A stretch of DNA of 64,000 nucleotides, taken from contig JAMAHW010000005.1 of the NCBI GenBank assembly GCA_023627715.1, positions 1-64,000 on the forward strand, written 5' to 3'. Source of the DNA: Periconia sp. R9002 (lineage: Eukaryota; Ascomycota; Dothideomycetes; Pleosporales; Periconiaceae). Positions within the stretch are counted from its first letter, which is position 1. The number at the start of each line of letters is the position of its first letter. The position numbers and the translations under genes were made by a program. The notes under the pieces were generated by a model. The model had not been told where the DNA came from. It worked only from the letters and a program-made list of their open reading frames with translations, and made no database searches. Below are positions 53,123 through 62,458 of the stretch, piece after piece.

Positions 53123-54229
53123 TCAATCCTTTCTCATCCAGTTCAATCCTTTGACAGTGAGTTTGAGGTAATCGCGATCCGCGCTCAAGCGTGAGGTGAC
53201 CTCGCTCTTTGCTAACTCTTCCACGTCCCAGGAAGCAAAGACATACCGCCCATGCAGGAAGCTTGCTTCCTTGGATGAAGCCCAGACGGCGAACGCTCCA
53301 GGGAGGTTATCTAGAATTATGGACTGGGTCAGTTAAGTGATCTTGGTGCATTTGACGCAAATGTCAAGCATGACGAGAGAGCTGAAAATGCAAAATGATT
53401 GGAGTATGCTTACCATCGTCAAAAGGTACCGCATCACGGGGTATTCCTTGTTCCTCCCAAGCACGCCCGTAGATGGAGCCAGGATGATAGCTGATAATTT
53501 GCATGTCTTCTGCGGGGATTCGGTAGGCCAGGGTCTGGATCGTCAAGGTACCGGCACCTTTGGTGACACTATAAGCCGGACGAGAGTCTATGATAGGATG
53601 GCCATGCATGTGCATGGCAGCTGTAGAGACGTTGACCAGATACTATATGAAAGAAACGCGTAAGCATCTCCATGAAGACGGTGCCAGAAAACACGAAAAC
53701 TAACCTTGGTCTTTCCGGCTTCTTGGGAAGTCTGTTTGTAGAAGCGCTCCGCAAAATGGAAAGGACCTTTTACGTTGGCTTCAAACTGGGCCCATATTTC
53801 TTGATACCCCAGCTCAAATAGGGTCTTACTGGCCGTGTCTTTGGCCGAGTTAAGGACAAGCACATCGACATATACGCCTTCTTTCTCCAGGTCATCCCAC
53901 AGCTGCTCAACCTCTTTGTCGTCCGTGACGTCACAGCCTCTAGAGATAACCTTGAGCTTGTGCCCGGCTTGTTTGGCGGTGGCCTCAAGTTCGCTTGCAG
54001 TCTCTTCCAGCATGTTCACGCGGCGACCGACGATTATGATAGTCGCAGCCGAGGCAAGAACAAAATTGTGAGCAATGTACTTGCCAATCCCGGCACCGCC
54101 GCCGGTGATCAGGACTGTCTTGCCCGCTTGACTGAGAGAAGGTTTGGTGGGAGAAATTGCCGCGTATGGTTCCCTGTGAATGGTCGACGTGAAGTCGGAA
54201 GTGGTGCCGTCGAATTCAATGTCAGACAT
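53123..54229 (-). CDS. Short-chain dehydrogenase/reductase
   Basis: Predicted exons 53705-54229, 53414-53642 and 53123-53310, 313 residues; introns 62 and 103 nt. The first joins KTK to YLVNVSTAAMHMHG and the second joins VPFDD to DNLPGAFAVWASS. The Rossmann cofactor motif is ITGGGAGIGKYIA (TGxxxGxG), followed by VGRR, a CDVTD segment and LNSAKD in place of the usual NNAG. The catalytic tyrosine and lysine are in YSVTK. The protein probably oxidises or reduces a hydroxyl/keto group with NADP(H). A terminal WMRKD and the C-terminal segment fit fungal SDRs of secondary metabolism. The ATG at 54229 was chosen because upstream residues lack family character. Confidence 0.88.
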
Positions 54230-54734
54230 CTTCGATGTAGTGAAAAAAGGGGCTGAGAAAAGGGTACGAATTTGGTGGGCGAATTGATTCAAACTGTGAT
54301 GCTGTACAAGTTTACACCAAAGACCTCTTATATGGACATCCGTGACACCCAACTAACGACTAATACCATTTGTTGCTCGAACTAGTCCGCAGCGGACTTC
54401 TGCGTTTGATAAAACACACTGCGGGCTATGAACGATAGGGGAACGTTATTATTTTGCATGAGAATAATAGTGCAAAAACCAGGCGCTGCGATACTTTACT
54501 GGGGAAGTTCCACTGCATGCTTGATAATCCCTCTTCCGTAGTCCAATATTTGATTCATCGCGGATATGTTGCGGACTAGCGTTGTTGTAGTGCCAACTAG
54601 TAGTGGCTAGCTAAGCTTGAATACGGATTAGCGTGCGGACTCCTGTCCAATAGGCATGGAGTGAGTGGATGACAAATGTGTCACTTTCTAAGTTCACCCG
54701 CTGGGAACAATTGAGAGTGCATCACCTTTCGACG
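54230..54734. promoter_or_regulatory. Divergent promoter (SDR / Zn2Cys6 regulator)
   Basis: A 505 bp region between divergently transcribed genes. It contains four copies of GCGGACT: two form a 15 bp palindrome at 54384-54398, and singles lie at 54571-54577 and 54635-54641. Confidence 0.6.
54384..54398. promoter_or_regulatory. Candidate operator, palindrome AGTCCGC-A-GCGGACT
   Basis: Perfect 7+1+7 inverted repeat about 155 bp upstream of the SDR start. The CCG/CGG inverted triplets are the usual contact sites of Zn2Cys6 dimers. The half-site GCGGACT recurs at 54571-54577 and 54635-54641, the latter about 95 bp upstream of the regulator start. Binding by the adjacent regulator is inferred. 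Confidence 0.5.
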
Positions 54735-56006
54735 ATGCCAGCCCTTACAAAATCAAACGCTTGTCATAATTGCGCTAGATCAAAGCGAAAATGCGGCAGG
54801 CAAATGCCTTGTTGCGCGAGATGCGTAGAGAAGGGCATCTCCTGTGTCTACCCGCCGTCGAGAAGAAAGGCGGTTTCTTCGAAACGGCTCCTGCTACCGA
54901 ATACATCAGAAAGCTCCGCACCGATGATTGAAAATCTACGGCGTCCTGAAATTGCGGGGGACTTTTCATTATGTATAGATTTATTTCCCACAGACGACTT
55001 CACATGGGACTCGTCGTTCCTGCCAATGGACTTTGACTTTGTACCACCATCTTTGATTGAACAGCCCAGTGCGCTCGTGGGGAAGACTGGATGGTTTCTT
55101 GCGCCCGAGACTTGGAGAATTTGTCACGACGTAGACAATCCGGCCGAAGTTGCAGTAATTCATAAGGGAATCATGAAGAAATACGTGGCGAAAGTGCAGT
55201 CGTGGTTTGAACGTTGGGTGGCTACCGGGAGTAACCCGTTTATCCATTCTCTGTTATACAGCGTGGATTTTCCGGCTTGCGTCCAGATTGCCTATGCCAC
55301 GATGACGAGTTACATTCACCGAACGCCCGATAACACGGATACTATCCTGCAAGCTGTAGAAGATCGCGCGCATGACTTAGTCCAGCAAAATGAAGGAGCG
55401 GGCGAGAGTACTTTGTTTTCCCAGTTGGCAAGATTGCATGCCCTCATGGTGTATCAGATGATTGGTCTTTATGATGGGGATATCAGAGCCCGTTACGTGG
55501 CTGAAAGCCATATCGGCGTGCAGAGTAAATGGGCTAATGAACTGTACCAGTCGGCTGCAGAAACGTTGTCCAACTCCCACGCCGATCCTACGTATTTTTC
55601 CAACGGATTGCCAAATTCTTCAACGTTTTCACAACAACAGTGGTACTTATGGATTCATTCTGAGAGCATCCGCCGTACCTGGCTTACTTCTGGCGCGATT
55701 TCTTCTATATTTCTCACACTGCAGCAGCGTACACCTACCTGCCCCGGAAGCGTTATGTATACAAATCGAATTGGGCTTTGGAGTGCTGAGAGCGCTTCAG
55801 AGTGGGAAAAGCACTGCTCGGAAAGGGACGCGGCATTTCTACAGCGCTTTGAATCTATTAAACTCTTCGACGATATGGAACCTACAGACATTGACGAGTT
55901 CGGCACAGCTATGCTGAGCATGACTGTCCACAGGGATTTGTTGGAGAAGTGGAAGAATGGAGCAAGTCAGATACAAAATGCCAGTCGGATACATGAGTGC
56001 ATTTGA
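54735..56006 (+). CDS. Zn2Cys6 transcription factor
   Basis: Single-exon gene; the ATG at 54735 gives 423 residues and starts MPALTKSNACHNCARSKRKC, placing the zinc cluster at the N-terminus. The binuclear cluster is C-x2-C-x6-C-x5-C-x2-C-x6-C (ACHNCARSKRKCGRQMPCCARCVEKGISC). A basic linker (PPSRRKA) and a C-terminal helical region typical of secondary-metabolite regulators follow. An upstream in-frame ATG (54669) would add 22 residues and is less likely. The gene diverges from the SDR and probably controls it and the adjacent monooxygenase, perhaps itself as well, through the GCGGACT sites. Confidence is high for the DNA-binding domain and moderate for pathway role. Confidence 0.9.
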   Translation: MPALTKSNACHNCARSKRKCGRQMPCCARCVEKGISCVYPPSRRKAVSSKRLLLPNTSESSAPMIENLRRPEIAGDFSLCIDLFPTDDFTWDSSFLPMDFDFVPPSLIEQPSALVGKTGWFLAPETWRICHDVDNPAEVAVIHKGIMKKYVAKVQSWFERWVATGSNPFIHSLLYSVDFPACVQIAYATMTSYIHRTPDNTDTILQAVEDRAHDLVQQNEGAGESTLFSQLARLHALMVYQMIGLYDGDIRARYVAESHIGVQSKWANELYQSAAETLSNSHADPTYFSNGLPNSSTFSQQQWYLWIHSESIRRTWLTSGAISSIFLTLQQRTPTCPGSVMYTNRIGLWSAESASEWEKHCSERDAAFLQRFESIKLFDDMEPTDIDEFGTAMLSMTVHRDLLEKWKNGASQIQNASRIHECI

Positions 56007-56345
56007 GACCAGATTGAAAGTATTTGAGGACAAAGAGTAAGGGCATCCAGAGGTCCACAGTGACCCAACAGTCACGTGACAATACAAAGATGGTACGCAT
56101 GTAACTAGATATGTACATATGGATACAGTGCTCGAAATGGCCAAACGATTCCTTAGTAGGGTTCATACATTGGGTAGTATAACATTAAAAGATGAAATAA
56201 CAATAAAAAAGAGGGGATATAGAAATACAATCAAATTGCGATTCAATTTGGCTTGTCAAACAGAAATTCATTCATTAAAGGAAATGTTGAGTGGAATGAT
56301 CGAATCACCGAACTCCATAGAACCCACCCTTGGAAAACCCGGTCA

Positions 56346-57233
56346 TCAAGGCCTTGCGAACGTGGCTATTTCCCCACTATACATTGGCATGGCCGACATC
56401 GTCCCCAGCTGATCCAATGCAATGGGAATATAGCTCCAGTATGGTTGCATCCCAATTGTGGGATTGACCACGGGGTTGAAATGCTTCAAAGCCCAATTAG
56501 GGTCCTCCTCATTCCGATTTAATGGTCCACACGATTGGTTCCTAGCACGCGCGCAGTTAATGACCTTCATGATGTTGGTAAGCGCAGCAGGTGGAGCTGG
56601 TGGTCTAGGCATCACAGCGCTCCCCCCGATTGGAATGGTTGGAAGGGGAATAAAGCTTGGTCGCGGTGGAGCGAAGCGATCGATCTTGAAGCCAGATTTG
56701 AAGTTTTTCAAGGCCCAGTTAGGGTCGTCGTTTCGCTGAGGTGTGATAACAGGCTTTTCAACAGGAGGCGGTTCATCTACAATCGCCACAAGCTTTTTCT
56801 CAGTTGGCACTGGGCTCACCACAGGTTGTTTCCTACTCACCTCGAACTTGTTCCCGTTGACCACAATATTGAGTCCTCCAGCCTTCTCCTTATGTTTGCT
56901 AGGAGAAGCAGCATTTTGCTGCGAATCAGATGCCGGAATTTTTGGGCAAGGCGGCGGAGGGATTCCAATCCGCTGACGGTACATGATATCATAATTTAGT
57001 CGCGCTTCTCGGTCAACAAGAACCAAGTAGGCTGCCTGCAGGGCCCGATACTTCTCCGGCGCGCTCGTGAAGTAATCTTGTCGCAGCCGGCGGTACTTTT
57101 CCTTGATTTCCTCCGAAGTGGCCCATATATCGAGACCTAGAATCTCGTAATGATCCACAAAGCCTGTGACGCATGTCATGCCAGCATGAGTTGCGGGTGT
57201 ATTCGCGGTTGCACTAGCAGTAACCGTTGTCAT
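56346..57233 (-). CDS. J-domain-like protein lacking the HPD motif
   Basis: Single-exon frame. The ATG at 57233 (MTTVTASATANT) gives 295 residues; upstream ATGs up to 57401 are possible. Residues ~26-82 resemble a DnaJ domain (DHYEILGLDIWATSEEIKEKY, AAYLVLVDREARLNYD). However, the loop that should hold His-Pro-Asp reads RRLRQDYFTSAP, so stimulation of Hsp70 ATPase is not expected. The rest is Pro-rich and contains two copies of the motif DPNWALK(N/H)F (about residues 172 and 255). Function unknown, possibly a J-like scaffold. The gene converges on the Zn2Cys6 regulator. Confidence 0.72.
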   Translation of the reverse strand: MTTVTASATANTPATHAGMTCVTGFVDHYEILGLDIWATSEEIKEKYRRLRQDYFTSAPEKYRALQAAYLVLVDREARLNYDIMYRQRIGIPPPPCPKIPASDSQQNAASPSKHKEKAGGLNIVVNGNKFEVSRKQPVVSPVPTEKKLVAIVDEPPPVEKPVITPQRNDDPNWALKNFKSGFKIDRFAPPRPSFIPLPTIPIGGSAVMPRPPAPPAALTNIMKVINCARARNQSCGPLNRNEEDPNWALKHFNPVVNPTIGMQPYWSYIPIALDQLGTMSAMPMYSGEIATFARP

Positions 57234-58503
57234 TGTCGCTTTTGTGTTTGATTTGCAACTATTTGAGCTTTTTATCTTTTTCCAGAAAGTTTTAAGCTTG
57301 AGAAGAAGCATACGAGCACTTGAAGCTTGCTGATTGGGAAATGGGTGGGAAGATGTATAGTTTATAGAAAGTTTGTAAAACATTGTGATAACACAAAACA
57401 CTACCTGCAGCTTTGTTCACTTGTTTCACAATGTTTGTTATTAAAGGCGAGCTTGCCACCAGTTAAAAATTGGAAACAATGTTACGAGCTAGAAGTGTCA
57501 GGGTATACACCCGGGAGGAAGTACGAGGGCGGAAGCCGGACATCTATAGGCAGATAGCTCCACTGTACCCCCCCTTCTTCCACCTGTGTCGATATTCAGG
57601 GTAGCGATACTTTGTGAGGATCAAATTCAATTCATAGGCAGATAACTAGCTAGCACACTCCACTACACACATATACACATACACGCCCTGTTACAAAAAG
57701 TCATGTAATGGATCTTTTTAAACTATAATTATACTCCTATCAACGAGGATCATAGAGTGAAAAAACTGCGGTCAGGTGAGGCTGCGAACTAAATTTCTCT
57801 TGGCGATTTCCTAACTCCCAGGGCACGGAGCGGGAGCAAACTGTATAAGTCACATGGTCGGAACGTAGCTGCAAATATTTTCAGTGTAACTTACTCAAAA
57901 GTATAGTCATTGAGTGCAAATAGGACCTAACAATACATCTTTGGATGTTGACGTTTGGCTCATAAATCTATATGTACACATGAAATTGTATTAATTAATA
58001 ACATTCCTGTCGTCTGCAATGATTGTCTATGACATTACCAATTCAGGTATTAAAATCACAGTGAGCGCCCTTAACACGCGCACATTGATGAATATCTGTC
58101 ACAGAATCACCTATTTTATTTATATTGTATACGCTGTACATGAAACCGTACGTAGATGTCTCCTGACCAGGTACAAAGTATTTAGACTTGGTAAGGAGTA
58201 GATTGGTCAATTTGCTTTCATTCTGGTTCGAATACCCACGGGCTGTGTTAAAACCAAAACATAGAGTCCATCCACTCGCGTTTTACCTCTTAAACGGATG
58301 AAAGAGCAATGATGAGACTACGGAAGTTTCCATAGTATCTTTGAGCCCTAACGGACACTGTCAATATGATAAGTATCCTATACATCTATCACTGACGTCC
58401 CTGGAAGCAGAATCATCCCCGGACCCAAGCATGCCCGTTTCCACCTTGGTCGGAACCAAGGCTCGTGTGCTCAAATCTGCGAAGATTTCAGTGTCCCTGA
58501 CCT
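57234..58503. other. AT-rich intergenic region
   Basis: About 1.27 kb, AT-rich in 57700-58200, with no supported gene. A tRNA T-arm-like GGTTCGAATACC at about 58226 has no matching acceptor or anticodon arms. Confidence 0.6.
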
Positions 58504-59848
58504 TCAAGTTTTCAGAATGTGCTCACCCTCAAGGACCCGAACCGAGGGAACTGGATTCGTTGGTGTTGTATGCTGAAGCTCATCTGTCATATCCAGATTT
58601 TCTGTGTGATGAAGATAAACCCCAGCTTTATTCCAATCCGTCACCACGAAGCGATTGGAGGGCAAACCCTCTCCTTGCTGCTTGGTGGTAGTCACCACTT
58701 CCCAGAATTCAAGAATCGTCCCCTCGAATACGACGCCGATGCGCTGGAACCACATTAGGGCAATCCACTCGCACAAATGAGTTGGTTTTTGGGTATTCGC
58801 AACGGTTTCCAGGTAGTTGTGAAGCCATTCGTCGTTCACATTCGTCAACAACCACGGACAATTCTTTAGTGGAATTTCCGGCTGTACAATGGCTCTGACA
58901 ACTTGTTTTGTTGTCGTGTCTTCCTCTGTCTGTCTGAAAACCAGAAAATCGGGTAGTTCCAATCGTCGAGGAGTCCTAGACTGGAGATCTTGTTGTGTGC
59001 CTATCGATCTAGTCAACACAGGAATCCATGAAATATAGACGCCCCTACTTACCTTCTGTCTGTCCTTTTGACTTCAGATACCAGGTATTTCGACAGGTGC
59101 TCGTGAGCTGCAATGTCACGCTCGCATTTTTCCAATCCCTTGCGAGCCAGCCGACCACCAGATCTTTGTCGTGCGCGATGGCAATCATGGATGCGTATAC
59201 GTGCAGTACTGCTTTTCGGTCTTTTTTGCGCTTAAATCCCTCGTCTGATTCCTCTTCTCGCTGCCACGACCAATGTAGGGCATTGATGTCAACCTCCTGA
59301 TCCCAATCGTACGCCGACATCTGGTCACTTGATTTATCAAACGTCCAAAATGTGCAGGTTTTGGCCGCCGCTTTTGTTGATGAGCCGGAAGCGGGGTAAA
59401 TCTTTGCCCAAATCTCCTTCTCTTCATTGTCGATGTGATGTCCAAGACGGACAAAATAAAGTTCGGTGTCGGATGTCTTGTTGTCTGGTGACCTCCGGAG
59501 AACTAATCGCGTATCGATCGCCCACTCCTTGAACATAGTCCAGGCAAGCGCCTCGAAGGGAGCAAACTCTCTGTTAAAACTATCTTGATTGACCCTCGCT
59601 TTCATGATGAATTCCTTTGAAATGACCGGCACGTTGTGGGTGGTGAAGTAAGATCTCGAGGAGTGAGACTGGGTACGTTCCGTGCGGGCGGTGGATCGAG
59701 GATGTAAAAGGTCGTCAGGATTGCGGGCAAAGTCAGACCCCAAGCAAGAGTGAAAGCGTGTATTTGTCGCGCGGGTGGAGAGGAAGTTGAGAAAGTTTGC
59801 GAGTGATGAGGGTAGGTGGATGGTGTCGTGCCCTGCCTGGCGTCGCAA
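58504..59848 (-). CDS. Unrecognised spliced gene
   Basis: Predicted exons 59053-59848 and 58504-59000, 430 residues; the 52 nt intron has a GTAAGT donor, a TTGACTAGATCGATAG end and joins KGQTEG to TQQDLQSRTP. No known domain was recognised. The protein is hydrophilic, Trp-rich in places (FEALAWTMFKEWAI, ALHWSWQREEESDEGF, CEWIALMWFQRIGVVF) and has no signal peptide or membrane span. The start at 59848 is the first ATG; a later start at MKARVNQDSF is possible. A similarly organised unrecognised gene lies just upstream on the same strand, so the two may belong to a lineage-specific family. Confidence 0.5.
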
Positions 59849-60222
59849 TGTGCGGGGGTAGGCGGTGGAGTGCTTAGTTCATAAATCGTCCATCACTTGA
59901 CTGTATTCTATTACTTGCAAAGCACACAATACTAGATATTTGACGTGGTTGACAGTATTTGGCTAGGCTTTGGGGGTGTGTGTGTGAGTTATAGTGCTGC
60001 TTTTCTTTTTCAATAACAAGAAGTGTCCTCACACAACAGGGTGTTTATAATGATTTGTGTCTAATGCAAAATCTGCTTCCTAGGTCTCCAAGAATGTGGT
60101 TGACACGGATTCCATTTGATTGTTACACATGGTTATTTGTAGCTATGCCCATGGAAGGAGAATACCCCCCGTACCCAGCCTGCTCCTCCCATCACACCTT
60201 CAACTGATCCGAATGCACCTTC
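59849..60222. other. Intergenic region
   Basis: About 370 bp between two same-strand genes. Contains a TG-rich run near 59973-59990 and T-rich sequence. No gene seen. Confidence 0.6.
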
Positions 60223-61427
60223 TTAAACCAGCCCTTTACACTCCCATCGCACGACGGCTTTCTCAAGCAAGAAGAGAGTGTCCAAAATAAACTCGTGGAG
60301 GATGCGTCTATCCGGTTTCCAGTGCAGGTTGTTGGCCATAGCCCAATATTGCCACTCCCTCTGGATCTAATTCAAATTAGGATTATGATCAATATATATG
60401 ATTAGGGTTGAGGTGTGAGTACTTACATGTTGAATTTCATAGGGCCGGCCGAGCATATTGATGCCCCGAGGGATGCGCTCGCCTAATGCTGTGCCGTCGT
60501 CCGGCATGTCACCTGCGAAAAACACGATATCTGTTGGTTTTTGACGCTGGTATCGGTACCCAGCCACTTCTTTTCGGCCACCAATGTCCACTTCGAAAAG
60601 CTTGATTGGGTGATGACCTGGTCCGACAAGGTTTTCAACGAGATGGAATTGAGCTAGGCTCCACCTACGGCGAGGTCGGAAGGCCTTTATGATAGGCCAA
60701 TCCACCTTTGCTTCCTTGACGTGAATGGGCAGGCGCCGACGAAGCGAACAGATTTTTTCGTCTATGAATAATGGCAGGTTGATGTTGGGTGTTAGTTGGA
60801 ACGAGGGTACCTCGAACTGCGGGCATCGTTTGATGACATCATCATCACACCTCGATAACAACCGGTACTTATTCAACGCTTGGTCGCTGGAAAAGCTCCG
60901 AACCAGATCCTTCAAGACACGATCCACCACTCCGACGGTTTGCCCTTTGTATGCGTCAGCTATAGCCGAGCTGTAACGATCCTTAATGTTAAAGATGTCC
61001 CAGATATCCATAGCCGAGGGGCAAACCTCACAAACATTTGAATGGTGTGTATCAACTCGCTTTTGCACCCCTCCGTCTGGCCTTGTAGGTAGTATCCCAA
61101 TGGGGTCGGAGATGTAGAGAAATCCAGCTCGATTGGAAGGTTCTTGGCGACGAGTTTGTCTGTTTCTTTATTGAGTTGAAAGAACTTCACTTTTCCGGTC
61201 TGATCCAAGCTGCCGTATAACTCGTCAGACTCTATATTACCAAGCATTACAGCATGAATATCTTCAGTCGAATGATGTTTGTCTGGCGGAAGAAATGAGC
61301 GGGTCCATGTTTTCCCAAAAAGGAAATCCTCAGGATCGTCGTCAGCTTTCTCGGCTGCCGACGAGGGTAATCTCCTCTTGTTGGCGTGCTCTCGGGCAAA
61401 TGACTTGAACTCTTCCTTCCATTCCAT
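60223..61427 (-). CDS. Unrecognised spliced gene
   Basis: Predicted exons 61036-61427, 60427-60970 and 60223-60366, 359 residues. The second intron (60367-60426, 60 nt) is well supported by a GTAAGT donor and a GAATTAG end and joins PYEIQH to IQREWQYW. The first (60971-61035, 65 nt) uses a weaker GTTTGT donor with a TTTAAC branch region and is the least certain join; a frameshift is the alternative. No domain was recognised. Visible features are a basic N-terminus (HANKRRLPSS), RLPIHVKEAKVDW and RPRRRWSLAQFHLVE. There is no signal peptide or membrane span. It ends WECKGLV. Confidence 0.5.
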
Positions 61428-62458
61428 TATGGCCTGGATGTCGCGTTGAGAGTGGTCAGCTGGTAAAGTGGCAGGTGGTCAAGCGGCAGGCTGGTGAGGT
61501 TTTAGTGAGGTGGTGAGGTGGTAAGATGGTGAGGTAGTAAGGTAGTAAGGTAGTAAAATAGTAAAGTAGTAAAGTAGTAAGGTAGTAGAATAGTGAGGTA
61601 AGTAGGTAAGTAAGTGTGGATTTCGTAACCGCGCACCCCCTCACGTGAGTGGGTAGCACTAGACCTCGAAAACCCCGTGGCGCTGCAAGTTTTTTTTCTT
61701 TCTTTTACTTTTCTCTCGTCTATTTACCTGAGAACTCTATGTATATGCACAGAGTGCAGGATGTTTTACCATCAATATGACATCGGGTAGTTGGCCTGGT
61801 TGCCGATGTTTATCCGATTGCATCCGCTGGCGGGAATTCTTAACATCGATCGCATCTAACCTTCATTGACATTTCTTAGTCGCACGCCTATCGCAATGGT
61901 GATCTCCAGCATAGATGATGCACTAATAGCCGTCGAGCGGATACTTACGAACTTGAAAGATATACGATCTAATGATCGCCGTCAACAACCTAACACCCAT
62001 CAACCAACGAGTCATCTGCGAGGGATGTCCGAACTGAGAACAGCATATTATAGACAAGAATGTTTGCAAAATACATGCAGAGACGGGAACTAGCGCATCG
62101 CAAAAGGTGAATATTATAAGTGACTAACAGCTACAAATCGTCTTAAAGTATTCATTGTTGTACTTCAGACCAGTGACCGGACCGAATCTAGACCCACCAC
62201 GATAAAGGTCGCGACATCGGCAACTTGGGCCCATTGGCTTCTGGGGCCTCGCTAGAACTTTTCAAGGTGATATCCAACACCCGAATTGGAATTTTCAAAA
62301 AGAAGCCATGAACCGTTGCCCCATCCCCACGAAATGCTTAATGCCAACCCTATGCTTCTGCTGCGTACACACCCCCAAATCGCAAAATTGTACAGTGGAA
62401 TTGTAAACCCTACTACTTGCATAGCAATAGTCGAAGAGTGACAGTATCGTTGCATCGA
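61428..62458. other. Intergenic region with minisatellite
   Basis: About 1 kb between two minus-strand genes. It has the purine-rich minisatellite at about 61487-61615 (separate entry). A short plus frame at 61866-62093 has no recognised motif. Confidence 0.6.
61487..61615. repeat. Degenerate ~9-10 bp minisatellite
   Basis: Successive imperfect units of the type GGTAGTAA / GGTGGTGA / AGTAGTAA fill about 130 bp immediately upstream of the gene starting at 61427. Purine and T rich with almost no C on the plus strand. Translation of the minus strand gives Leu/Tyr/Thr-rich peptide that looks artificial. Confidence 0.85.

Noticed and set aside
58220..58250. tRNA T-arm-like GGTTCGAATACC
   Set aside because: No matching D arm, anticodon arm or acceptor stem could be found around it.
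61487..61615. Possible CRISPR-like array
   Set aside because: Units are ~9-10 bp, imperfect and without spacers, in a eukaryotic genome; it is a minisatellite.
61866..62093. 75-residue plus-strand frame
   Set aside because: Too short, with no motif or splice continuation.
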